Below are positions 44,240-55,200 of a stretch of DNA of 64,000 nt, piece after piece (the stretch's first letter is position 1; every line of letters begins with the position of its first letter). The DNA comes from Strigamia acuminata (lineage: Eukaryota > Arthropoda > Chilopoda > Geophilomorpha > Linotaeniidae), in assembly GCA_949358305.1 (NCBI GenBank), contig OX442318.1:2838501-2902500 (forward strand). Direction: 5' to 3'. The notes beneath the pieces were generated by a model. It was not told the origin of the DNA, did no database searches, and worked only from the letters and a program-made list of their open reading frames with translations. Both the position numbers and the translations under genes were made by a program.

Positions 44240-47200
44240 GTTTCAGCACCTCGCACTTTCTGATACTTGAGTAACACACTCCCAAACACTGCAACCTTTT
44301 TCGAAAATTTCAACTTTTTCCGAAATCGCAACCCGACTTCAAACACCCATAAAAAGAGAACCATACACAGGAAACTTCCCAAACCTTTTTTGGCACTTCC
44401 TTGACTCACCCCTAAGACACTCACCAAGTTTCAGCACCTCGCACCTTCTGATACTTGAGTAACACACTCCCAAACACTGCAACGTTTTTCAAAATCGCAA
44501 CCCGACTTCAAACACCCATAAAAAGAGAACCATACACAGGAAACTTCCCAAACTTTTTTTGGCACTTCCTTGACTCACCCCTAAGACACTCACCAAGTTT
44601 CAGCACCTCGCACCTTCTGATACTTGAGTAACACACTCCCAAACACTGCAACGTTTTTCAAAATCGCAACCCGACTTCAAACACCCATAAAAAGAGAACC
44701 ATACACAGGAAACTTCCCAAACTTTTTTTGGCACTTCCTTGACTCACCCCTAAGACACTCACCAAGTTTCAGCACCTCGCACCTTCTGATACTTGAGTAA
44801 CACACTCCCAAACACTGCAACGTTTTTCGAAATCGCAATCCGACTTCAAACACCCATAAAAAGAGAACCATACACAGGACACTTCCCAAACTTTTTTTGG
44901 CACTTCCTTGACTCACCCCTAAGACACTCACCAAGTTTCAGCACCTCGCACCTTCTGATACTTGAGTAACATACTCCCAAACACTGCAACGTTTTTCGAA
45001 ATCGCAATCCGACTTCAAACACCCATAAAAAGAGAACCATACACAGGAAACTTCCCAAACTTTTTTTGGCACTTCCTTGACTCACCCCTAAGACACTCAC
45101 CAAGTTTCAGCACCTCGCACCTTCTGATACTTGAGTAACACACTCCCAAACACTGCAACGTTTTTCAAAATCGCAACCCGACTTCAAACACCCATAAAAA
45201 GAGAACCATACACAGGAAACTTCCCAAACTTTTTTTGGCACTTCCTTGACTCACCCCTAAGACACTCACCAAGTTTCAGCACCTCGCACCTTCTGATACT
45301 TGAGTAACACACTCCCAAACACTGCAACGTTTTTCGAAATCGCAATCCGACTTCAAACACCCATAAAAAGAGAACCATACACAGGACACTTCCCAAACTT
45401 TTTTTGGCACTTCCTTGACTCACCCCTAAGACACTCACCAAGTTTCAGCACCTCGCACCTTCTGATACTTGAGTAACATACTCCCAAACACTGCAACGTT
45501 TTTCGAAATCGCAATCCGACTTCAAACACCCATAAAAAGAGAACCATACACAGGAAATTTCCCAAACTTTTTTTAGCACTTCCTTGACTCACCCCTAAGA
45601 CACTCACCAAGTTTCAGCACCTCGCACTTTCTGATACTTGAGTAACACACTCCCAAACACTGCAACCTTTTTCGAAAATTTCAACTTTTTCCGAAATCGC
45701 AACCCGACTTCAAACACCCATAAAAAGAGAACCATACACAGGAAACTTCCCAAACTTTTTTTGGCACTTCCTTGACTCACCCCTAAGACACTCACCAAGT
45801 TTCAGCACCTCGCACCTTCTGATACTTGAGTAACACACTCCCAAACACAGCAACGTTTTTCGAAATCGCAATCCGACTTCAAAAACCCATAAAAAGAGAA
45901 CCATACACAGGAAACTTCCCAAACATTTTTTGGCACTTCCTTGACTTACCTCTAAGACACTCACCAAGTTTCAGCACCTCGCACCTTCTGATACTTGAGT
46001 AATACACTCCCAAACACTGCAACGTTTTTCGAAATCGCAATCCGACTTCAAACACCCATAAAAAGAGAACCATACACAGGAAACTTCCCAAACTTTGTTT
46101 GGCACTTCCTTGACTCACCCCTAAGACACTCACCAAGTTTCAGCACCTCGCACCTTCTGATACTTGAGTAACACACTCCCAAACACAGCAACGTTTTTCG
46201 AAATCGCAATCCGACTTCAAAAACCCATAAAAAGAGAACCATACACAGGAAACTTCCCGAACATTTTTTGGCACTTCCTTGACTTACCTCTAAGACACTC
46301 ACCAAGTTTCAGCACCTCGCACCTTCTGATACTTGAGTAACACACTCCCAAACACTGCAACCTTTTTCGAAATCGCAACCCGACTTCAAACACCCATAAA
46401 AAGAGAACCATACACAGGAAACTTCCCAAACTTTTTTTGGCACTTCCTTCACTCACCCCTAAGACACTCACCAAGTTTCAGCACCTCGCACCTTCTGATA
46501 CTTGAGTAACACACTCCCAAACACTGCAACGTTTTTCGAAATCGCAATCCGACTTCAAACACCCATAAAAAGAGAACCATACACAGGAAACTTCCCAAAC
46601 TTTTTTTGGCACTTCCTTGACTCACCCCTAAGACACTCACCAAGTTTCAGCACCTCGCACTTTCTGATACTTGAGTAACACACTCCCAAACACTGCAACC
46701 TTTTTCGAAAATTTCAACTTTTTCCGAAATCGCAACCCGACTTCAAACACCCATAAAAAGAGAACCATACACAGGAAACTTCCCAAACCTTTTTTGGCAC
46801 TTCCTTGACTCACCCCTAAGACACTCACCAAGTTTCAGCACCTCGCACCTTCTGATACTTGAGTAACACACTCCCAAACACTGCAACGTTTTTCAAAATC
46901 GCAACCCGACTTCAAACACCCATAAAAAGAGAACCATACACAGGAAACTTCCCAAACTTTTTTTGGCACTTCCTTGAGTCACCCCTAAGACACTCACCAA
47001 GTTTCAGCACCTCGCACCTTCTGATACTTGAGTAACACACTCCCAAACACTGCAACGTTTTTCAAAATCGCAACCCGACTTCAAACACCCATAAAAAGAG
47101 AACCATACACAGGAAACTTCCCAAACTTTTTTTGGCACTTCCTTGACTCACCCCTAAGACACTCACCAAGTTTCAGCACCTCGCACCTTCTGATACTTGA

Positions 47201-49040
47201 GTAACACACTCCCAAACACTGCAACGTTTTTCGAAATCGCAATCCGACTTCAAACACCCATAAAAAGAGAACCATACACAGGACACTTCCCAAACTTTTT
47301 TTGGCACTTCCTTGACTCACCCCTAAGACACTCACCAAGTTTCAGCACCTCGCACCTTCTGATACTTGAGTAACATACTCCCAAACACTGCAACGTTTTT
47401 CGAAATCGCAATCCGACTTCAAACACCCATAAAAAGAGAACCATACACAGGAAACTTCCCAAACTTTTTTTGGCACTTCCTTGACTCACCCCTAAGACAC
47501 TCACCAAGTTTCAGCACCTCGCACCTTCTGATACTTGAGTAACACACTCCCAAACACTGCAACGTTTTTCAAAATCGCAACCCGACTTCAAACACCCATA
47601 AAAAGAGAACCATACACAGGAAACTTCCCAAACTTTTTTTGGCACTTCCTTGACTCACCCCTAAGACACTCACCAAGTTTCAGCACCTCGCACCTTCTGA
47701 TACTTGAGTAACACACTCCCAAACACTGCAACGTTTTTCGAAATCGCAATCCGACTTCAAACACCCATAAAAAGAGAACCATACACAGGACACTTCCCAA
47801 ACTTTTTTTGGCACTTCCTTGACTCACCCCTAAGACACTCACCAAGTTTCAGCACCTCGCACCTTCTGATACTTGAGTAACATACTCCCAAACACTGCAA
47901 CGTTTTTCGAAATCGCAATCCGACTTCAAACACCCATAAAAAGAGAACCATACACAGGAAATTTCCCAAACTTTTTTTAGCACTTCCTTGACTCACCCCT
48001 AAGACACTCACCAAGTTTCAGCACCTCGCACTTTCTGATACTTGAGTAACACACTCCCAAACACTGCAACCTTTTTCGAAAATTTCAACTTTTTCCGAAA
48101 TCGCAACCCGACTTCAAACACCCATAAAAAGAGAACCATACACAGGAAACTTCCCAAACTTTTTTTGGCACTTCCTTGACTCACCCCTAAGACACTCACC
48201 AAGTTTCAGCACCTCGCACCTTCTGATACTTGAGTAACACACTCCCAAACACAGCAACGTTTTTCGAAATCGCAATCCGACTTCAAAAACCCATAAAAAG
48301 AGAACCATACACAGGAAACTTCCCAAACATTTTTTGGCACTTCCTTGACTTACCTCTAAGACACTCACCAAGTTTCAGCACCTCGCACCTTCTGATACTT
48401 GAGTAATACACTCCCAAACACTGCAACGTTTTTCGAAATCGCAATCCGACTTCAAACACCCATAAAAAGAGAACCATACACAGGAAACTTCCCAAACTTT
48501 GTTTGGCACTTCCTTGACTCACCCCTAAGACACTCACCAAGTTTCAGCACCTCGCACCTTCTGATACTTGAGTAACACACTCCCAAACACAGCAACGTTT
48601 TTCGAAATCGCAATCCGACTTCAAAAACCCATAAAAAGAGAACCATACACAGGAAACTTCCCGAACATTTTTTGGCACTTCCTTGACTTACCTCTAAGAC
48701 ACTCACCAAGTTTCAGCACCTCGCACCTTCTGATACTTGAGTAACACACTCCCAAACACTGCAACCTTTTTCGAAATCGCAACCCGACTTCAAACACCCA
48801 TAAAAAGAGAACCATACACAGGAAACTTCCCAAACTTTTTTTGGCACTTCCTTCACTCACCCCTAAGACACTCACCAAGTTTCAGCACCTCGCACCTTCT
48901 GATACTTGAGTAACACACTCCCAAACACTGCAACGTTTTTCGAAATCGCAATCCGACTTCAAACACCCATAAAAGGAGAACCATACACAGGAAACTTTCC
49001 AAACTTTTTTGGCACTTCCTTGACTCACCCCTAAGACACT
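44233..49040 (+). repeat. Two tandem copies of a 2404-bp higher-order repeat
   Basis: 44233-46636 and 46637-49040 share the same succession of monomer types and private variants (such as CTTTGTTTGG, CTTCCCGAACATT and AATACACTCCC). 2404 equals two long plus twelve short monomers. Confidence 0.88.
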
Positions 49041-49266
49041 CACCAAGTTTCAGCACCTCGCACCTTCTGATACTTGAGTAACACACTCCCAAACACTGCA
49101 GCCTTTTTCGAAAATTCAACTTTTTCCGAAATCGCAACCCGACTTCAAACACCCATAAAAAGAAAACCATACACAGGAAACTTCCCAAACTTTTTTTGGC
49201 ACTTCCTTGACTCACCCCTAAGACACTCACCAAGTTTCAGCACCTCGCACCTTCTGATACTTGAGT

Positions 49267-49271
49267 AACAC
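49267..49271 (+). repeat. Target site duplication AACAC, left
   Basis: AACAC precedes the left LTR and recurs at 52212-52216. The normal monomer has a single AACAC followed by ACTCCC at this point. Confidence 0.93.
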
Positions 49272-49403
49272 TGTGAGAATGATAAAGACAACCGATCAAG
49301 ATGATTGTCTAAACTAGACTGGTTTATTCATAAAACCTAGAACCAATCATACAAAAGATAGAACAAGTCTCGAAATGACCCCCAGGGGGAGCTATCGCTC
49401 ACA
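49272..49403 (-). repeat. 3' LTR of the satellite-inserted element, 132 bp
   Basis: The termini are TGTGAG and CTCACA, a 6-bp inverted repeat. AATAAA-like and TTTATGAATAAA sequence lies near 49325 on the minus strand. The Gag ORF ends inside this LTR. Confidence 0.93.
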
Positions 49404-51832
49404 CGACCCCCCTTTTTGGGTTGTCGCCCTCGACAACAAAACAAAAACTTCAACAATTTCGATACAATGCGATTTTCTAATGCACAACAAGCCTCCGATA
49501 ACTCCTCGCTCATCTTTGTCGAGTCCGTCTCTCCCGTCAAAGTCTCTTCCTGTTCTTCGGCAAAATATCTCTTAAGCTCCAGGTCCTCCAGCCAGCCCGG
49601 CTCCAAATTTTCTCGTACAATCTTGCCCTTGTGACTCGATTCGTCTTCATTTTCATTCGCCTCATTCTTATCGTGTTCCTCGCCTTTCTCGTCGTGTTCC
49701 TCACCATATTTCGCGTCAACTTCATTGAACCCCGAAACCGTTTCGTCGAATTTTGATCTGTCCTCTCCCAAATTCACATTTTCTACGATCGCAACTAGCT
49801 CGATTTTCGTAACGTCAAGTTCTAAGTTCTCCTTCCCGCATTCCACGCCAAGATCGTCGTCGTTTTCAACAAATTCTTCGTCGTTGTTGTCAAAAATGCC
49901 ATTTTCGTTTTCAACTTGATCGTTTTTTTCAAATTCGTCAACTTCTCCGTCCTTGTCGTCGTCTGCTACGTCCAAAATCTTGTCATATTCCACGACCAGT
50001 GACAAACACACGTTTTCTCGGTTCGCCTCTTTCTCGAATATTGCGCAACCAACAGTCCGAACCTTGCTGCGATCTCTTGAAACATTCATGTCGCCATTCG
50101 GTTCCAAAATCAGCCTCAGACCTTCTTGCCTACGCCAGTCTGTGCCTACGATGATAGGAAAAGGTAAACCTGACGACACTGCTACATTCCTCATTCTCGA
50201 TTGAATATCGCCAATACGAAACGAAATGTCGAGAAATCCATCGATCTCCAACGGGCCATTGACGGAATGAAAACTGGCCCCCGATCTATTCGCTCTTAAT
50301 TCCGTATTGTCTTTCAAAAATCTGCCGTCGATAATTGTCAAGTTTGCGCCCGGATCAATCAGCGCCTCAACGTCCGTGTCAAACTCCTCCACACTACACG
50401 CAACGACCGTCAAATTCATCTCCGGTTTCCTCGTCTTGACAACACAAGCTATAACCTTCTCCGGCGTTTTCTCCGTCGTAACTGCTCCCGCACTTGCCAA
50501 CAAACAGTCGAAAGACACGTGTCCGATCTTACCGCACTTAAAACACGTGAGAGTAGATTTATCCATCCCGTATCTATATTGCACGTGACGGTGTGAGTTC
50601 TTGTTCGTCGACGCCGCCGAAAATGCTTCCTTCGTCGATTCCCTCACCACGTCCTCCGCTGCTCGTTTAACTTCGACGTTACTACTATTTTTGTCCGTTG
50701 TCTTCACTTTTCTCGCCCCGTCCAAACCCCTCGCGCGATGTAAAAGCTCCTCAACCGAACCGATGTTGCCAGATGCCAACGGAAACGACACCAACTCCTC
50801 GCCAATTCCGCCCAAAATCATCGACACTCGATCCGATTCACTTATACGGCTCGCACAACGCTCTAGTAAAGTGTTCTTTGAATAAATGTAATGAACGATC
50901 GTCTCCGATGCTTCCAGTTTTCTTTTCTTTTGCATTTCAAAGAATTCGTTCAAGTTCATGCGGCACTTAAATCTATCTTCTAGAGCCCACATCCAGCCCT
51001 CCAAACTCGATATTTTCTTTCCTTCAGTCTTCTGCCAGTCGCTGGCGTGACCTTCTAGCCTCGTTGCTGCGTTCAATAGCGTCAGATCGTCCGTCCAGGC
51101 CGAAAGCTTCGCCACGCGTTTTACCTCCTTCACCCACGAATGCACGTTCTCCTTATCGTCGCCCGAAAAAGAGGATATGGCTTTTACGGTGTCGACGGTT
51201 GAGTGCATCTGCACCACCGTGGTCGCGGGACCCGTCTGCGAACACTGGGACGCGATGAGGCGGTTCATCACCAAAGTATTTTGTGCCAACAACTCCGAAT
51301 TCCGCGTCTCCTTCTCCGCATTACGCGCCTCCGTTTCCGCATTACGCGCCGCCGTCTCCGACTTGTCCCGCATCAACATCTTCATCATCTCGGCCATTTG
51401 AAAAACCATCAATTCGGCGGACGATGCCCCACTTCCGCCGGCCGGACGTGCCGCCTCCTCCGCTTCCAGTTTCTCCGCCTCCAACCTTTCTTTCGCCAAT
51501 TCCTCCGCTGACGTTTTCTCTACGATCTCCGCATCGTCTTCCACCAACTTCTCCGCCGCGATTCTCTCCGCCTCCGCCGCCTCAAACGCAACGATTTCCT
51601 TGTTATTTTGCAAAAGTACCGTCATCAAGTCTTGCTTCAAATTGCTCGTCGATTCCAATCCGCGCCTGTCGATTTCTCCTTTCAAAATCGTCACCGTGAA
51701 TACGTTCAGGACGTCCTCGACGACGGACAAAAGCGACGAACGACATCCTTGCAAAATTACCGCCAAATTTTCCGCCATTACGTCCGCCACGTGTTTCGCA
51801 AAATTTTCAACAACAATCACCGATCTCGTCAA
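49337..51832 (-). CDS. gag-pro: Gag-protease polyprotein of the non-autonomous element, 831 aa
   Basis: It would form the virus-like particle and mature it. A coiled-coil region rich in Ala and Glu spans about residues 80-190, with a methionine-rich helix at 142-157. A retrotransposon capsid-like domain is at about 220-375 (FSGDDKENVHSWV onward). A CX2CX4HX4C zinc knuckle occupies 430-443. A retropepsin-like protease has its catalytic Asp at 493 in the motif DPGA instead of the usual DSGA or DTGA, and IIVGTDW near 560 for the second conserved block. A long acidic region follows, and the last 22 residues are read from the 3' LTR. The ATG at 51832 is the first in frame. No stop codon is followed by a pol frame. 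Confidence 0.9.
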   Translation of the reverse strand: MTRSVIVVENFAKHVADVMAENLAVILQGCRSSLLSVVEDVLNVFTVTILKGEIDRRGLESTSNLKQDLMTVLLQNNKEIVAFEAAEAERIAAEKLVEDDAEIVEKTSAEELAKERLEAEKLEAEEAARPAGGSGASSAELMVFQMAEMMKMLMRDKSETAARNAETEARNAEKETRNSELLAQNTLVMNRLIASQCSQTGPATTVVQMHSTVDTVKAISSFSGDDKENVHSWVKEVKRVAKLSAWTDDLTLLNAATRLEGHASDWQKTEGKKISSLEGWMWALEDRFKCRMNLNEFFEMQKKRKLEASETIVHYIYSKNTLLERCASRISESDRVSMILGGIGEELVSFPLASGNIGSVEELLHRARGLDGARKVKTTDKNSSNVEVKRAAEDVVRESTKEAFSAASTNKNSHRHVQYRYGMDKSTLTCFKCGKIGHVSFDCLLASAGAVTTEKTPEKVIACVVKTRKPEMNLTVVACSVEEFDTDVEALIDPGANLTIIDGRFLKDNTELRANRSGASFHSVNGPLEIDGFLDISFRIGDIQSRMRNVAVSSGLPFPIIVGTDWRRQEGLRLILEPNGDMNVSRDRSKVRTVGCAIFEKEANRENVCLSLVVEYDKILDVADDDKDGEVDEFEKNDQVENENGIFDNNDEEFVENDDDLGVECGKENLELDVTKIELVAIVENVNLGEDRSKFDETVSGFNEVDAKYGEEHDEKGEEHDKNEANENEDESSHKGKIVRENLEPGWLEDLELKRYFAEEQEETLTGETDSTKMSEELSEACCALENRIVSKLLKFLFCCRGRQPKKGGRVSDSSPWGSFRDLFYLLYDWF
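49407..49417 (-). promoter_or_regulatory. Polypurine tract of the satellite-inserted element
   Basis: On the minus strand AAAAAGGGGGG lies three bases before the 3' LTR. It is also translated as part of the Gag ORF. Confidence 0.85.
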
Positions 51833-52063
51833 CCACCGACAATGATCACCAACAACTTTTCAACTGCTTATATACGTCTCCGTCTCCAAATCGAACGTTA
51901 TCTGGACGTTTTCCACGTGTAACGCGCGTCGTCTCCTTCGTCTCCGTCCCCAAATTTCTCCGCAACTCGATTTTCGAAAATGTTAAGCCCACGCGCTCTT
52001 CATCCAAATCGCCGTCATCAATTTCCAACTGTTTCAACTATTTCACCTTCCCCAAAGTCTTTT

Positions 52064-52079
52064 TATGTCGACTGCGCCA
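52064..52079 (-). promoter_or_regulatory. Primer binding site of the satellite-inserted element
   Basis: On the minus strand TGGCGCAGTCGACATA starts directly after the 5' LTR. The leading TGG fits a tRNA CCA end; similar TGGCGCAGTCG sites are used by other Ty3/gypsy elements. The tRNA species is not assigned. Confidence 0.7.
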
Positions 52080-52211
52080 TGTGAGAATGATAAAGACAAC
52101 CGATCAAGATGATTGTCTAAACTAGACTGGTTTATTCATAAAACCTAGAACCAATCATACAAAAGATAGAACAAGTCTCGAAATGACCCCCAGGGGGAGC
52201 TATCGCTCACA
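52080..52211 (-). repeat. 5' LTR of the satellite-inserted element, 132 bp
   Basis: Identical to 49272-49403 over the whole length by direct reading. It is followed by the second AACAC (52212-52216). Confidence 0.93.
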
Positions 52212-55200
52212 AACACACTCCCAAACACAGCAACTTTTTCCGAAATCGCAACCCGACTTCAAACACCCATAAAAAGAGAACCATACACAGAAAACTTCCC
52301 AAACTTTTTTTGGCACTTCCTTGACTCACCCCTAAGACACTCACCAAGTTTCAGCACCTCGCACCTTCTGATACTTGAGTAACACACTCCCAAACACTGC
52401 AGCCTTTTTCGAAAATTTCAACTTTTTCCGAAATCGCAACCCGACTTCAAACACCCATAAAAAAAGAACCATACACAGGAAACTTCCCAAACTTTTTTTG
52501 GTACTTCCTTCACTCACCCCTAAGACACTCACCAAGTTTCAGCACCTCGCACCTTCTGATACTTGAGTAACACACTCCCAAACACTGCAACGTTTTTCAA
52601 AATCGCAATCCGACTTCAAACACCCATAAAAGGAGAACCATACACAGGAAATTTTCCAAACTTTTTTGGCACTTCCTTGACTTACCCCTAAGACACTCAC
52701 CAAGTTTCAGCACCTCGCACCTTCTGATACTTGAGTAACATACTCCCAAACACTGCAACGTTTTTCGAAATCGCAACCCGACTTCAAACACCCATAAAAA
52801 GAGAACCATACACAGGAAACTTCCCAAACTTTTTTTGGCACTTCCTTGACTCACCCCTAAGACACTCACCAAGTTTCAGCACCTCGCACCTTCTGATACT
52901 TGAGTTACACACTCCCAAACACTGCAGCCTTTTTCGAAAATTTCAACTTTTTCCGAAATCGCAACCCGACTTCAAACACCCATAAAAAGAGAACCATACA
53001 CAGGAAACTTCCCAAACTTTTTTTGGTACTTCCTTCACTCACCCCTAAGACACTCACCAAGTTTCAGCACCTCGCACCTTCTGATACTTGAGTAACACAC
53101 TCCCAAACACTGCAACGTTTTTCAAAATCGCAATCCGACTTCAAACACCCATAAAAGGAGAACCATACACAGGAAATTTTCCAAACTTTTTTGGCACTTC
53201 CTTGACTCACCCCTAAGACACTCACCAAGTTTCAGCACCTCGCACCTTCTGATACTTGAGTAACACACTCCCAAACACTGCAACGTTTTTCGAAATCGCA
53301 ATCCGACTTCAAACACCCATAAAAAGAGAACCATACACAGGACACTTCCCAAACTTTTTTTGGCACTTCCTTGACTCACCCCTAAGACACTCACCAAGTT
53401 TCAGCACCTCGCACCTTCTGATACTTGAGTAACACACTCCCAAACACTGCAACGTTTTTCGAAATCGCAATCCGACTTCAAACACCCATAAAAAGAGAAC
53501 CATACACAGGAAACTTCCCAAACTTTTTTTGGCACTTCCTTGACTTACCCCTAAGACACTCACCAAGTTTCAGCACCTCGCACCTTCTGATACTTGAGTA
53601 ACACACTCCCAAACACTGCAACGTTTTTCGAAATCGCAATCCGACTTCAAACACCCATAAAAAGAGAACCATACACAGGACACTTCCCAAACTTTTTTTG
53701 GCACTTCCTTGACTCACCCCTAAGACACTCACCAAGTTTCAGCACCTCGCACTTTCTGATACTTGAGTAACACACTCCCAAACACTGCAACCTTTTTCGA
53801 AAATTTCAACTTTTTCCGAAATCACAACCCGACTTCAAACACCCATAAAAAGAGAACCATACACAGGAAACTTCCCAAACTTTTTTTGGCACTTCCTTAA
53901 CTCACCCCTAAGACACTCACCAAGTTTCAGCACCTCGCACCTTCTGATACTTGAGTAACATACTCCCAAACACTGCAACGTTTTTCGAAATCGCAATCCG
54001 ACTTCAAACACCCATAAAAAGAGAACCATACACAGGAAATTTCCCAAACTTTTTTTAGCACTTCCTTGACTCACCCCTAAGACACTCACCAAGTTTCAGC
54101 ACCTCGCACTTTCTGATACTTGAGTAACACACTCCCAAACACTGCAACCTTTTTCGAAAATTTCAACTTTTTCCGAAATCGCAACCCGACTTCAAACACC
54201 CATAAAAAGAGAACCATACACAGGAAACTTCCCAAACTTTTTTTGGCACTTCCTTGACTCACCCCTAAGACACTCACCAAGTTTCAGCACCTCGCACCTT
54301 CTGATACTTGAGTAACACACTCCCAAACACTGCAACGTTTTTCGAAATCGCAATCCGACTTCAAACACCCATAAAAAGAGAACCATACACAGGAAACTTC
54401 CCAAACTTTTTTTGGCACTTCCTTGACTTACCCCTAAGACACTCACCAAGTTTCAGCACCTCGCACCTTCTGATACTTGAGTAACACACTCCCAAACACT
54501 GCAACGTTTTTCGAAATCGCAATCCGACTTCAAACACCCATAAAAAGAGAACCATACACAGGACACTTCCCAAACTTTTTTTGGCACTTCCTTGACTCAC
54601 CCCTAAGACACTCACCAAGTTTCAGCACCTCGCACTTTCTGATACTTGAGTAACACACTCCCAAACACTGCAACCTTTTTCGAAAATTTCAACTTTTTCC
54701 GAAATCGCAACCCGACTTTAAACACCCATAAAAAGAGAACCATACACAGGAAACTTCCCAAACTTTTTTTGGCACTTCCATGACTCACCCCTAAGACACT
54801 CACCAAGTTTCAGCACCTCGCACTTTCTGATACTTGAGTAACACACTCCCAAACACTGCAACCTTTTTCGAAAATTTCAACTTTTTCCGAAATCACAACC
54901 CGACTTCAAACACCCATAAAAAGAGAACCATACACAGGAAACTTCCCAAACTTTTTTTGGCACTTCCTTGACTCACCCCTAAGACACTCACCAAGTTTCA
55001 GCACCTCGCACCTTCTGATACTTGAGTAACATACTCCCAAACACTGCAACGTTTTTCGAAATCGCAATCCGACTTCAAACACCCATAAAAAGAGAACCAT
55101 ACACAGGAAATTTCCCAAACTTTTTTTAGCACTTCCTTAAATCACCCCTAAGACACTCACCAAGTTTCAGCACCTCGCACTTTCTGATACTTGAGTAACA

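Larger units (their letters stand above)
29551..49266 (+). repeat. Satellite array, 169/188-bp monomers, left part
   Basis: Head-to-tail monomers contain GTTTCAGCACCTCGCACC, CTTGAGTAACACACTCCC and ACTTCAAACACCCATAAA. The short type is 169 bp. The long type is 188 bp because of an extra 19 bp (CGAAAATTTCAACTTTTTC). A 168-bp subtype has one T less in the T-run. Both types are interspersed and most copies differ by a few bases only. The many 64- and 85-codon minus ORFs repeat with the monomer and are not genes. Confidence 0.97.
49272..52211 (-). mobile_element. Short non-autonomous gag-protease LTR retrotransposon in the satellite
   Basis: 2940 bp in total, minus orientation: 5' LTR 52080-52211, 3' LTR 49272-49403. 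The two 132-bp LTRs appear identical base for base, the 5-bp target duplication is intact and the long ORF is unbroken, so insertion was recent. There is one ORF with capsid, zinc knuckle and protease; reverse transcriptase, RNase H and integrase are absent, and the space left could not hold them. Confidence 0.92.

Noticed and set aside
50307-51699. Several plus-strand ORFs opposite the Gag-protease gene
   Set aside because: They are antisense shadows of a compositionally biased gene with recognisable domains on the minus strand.
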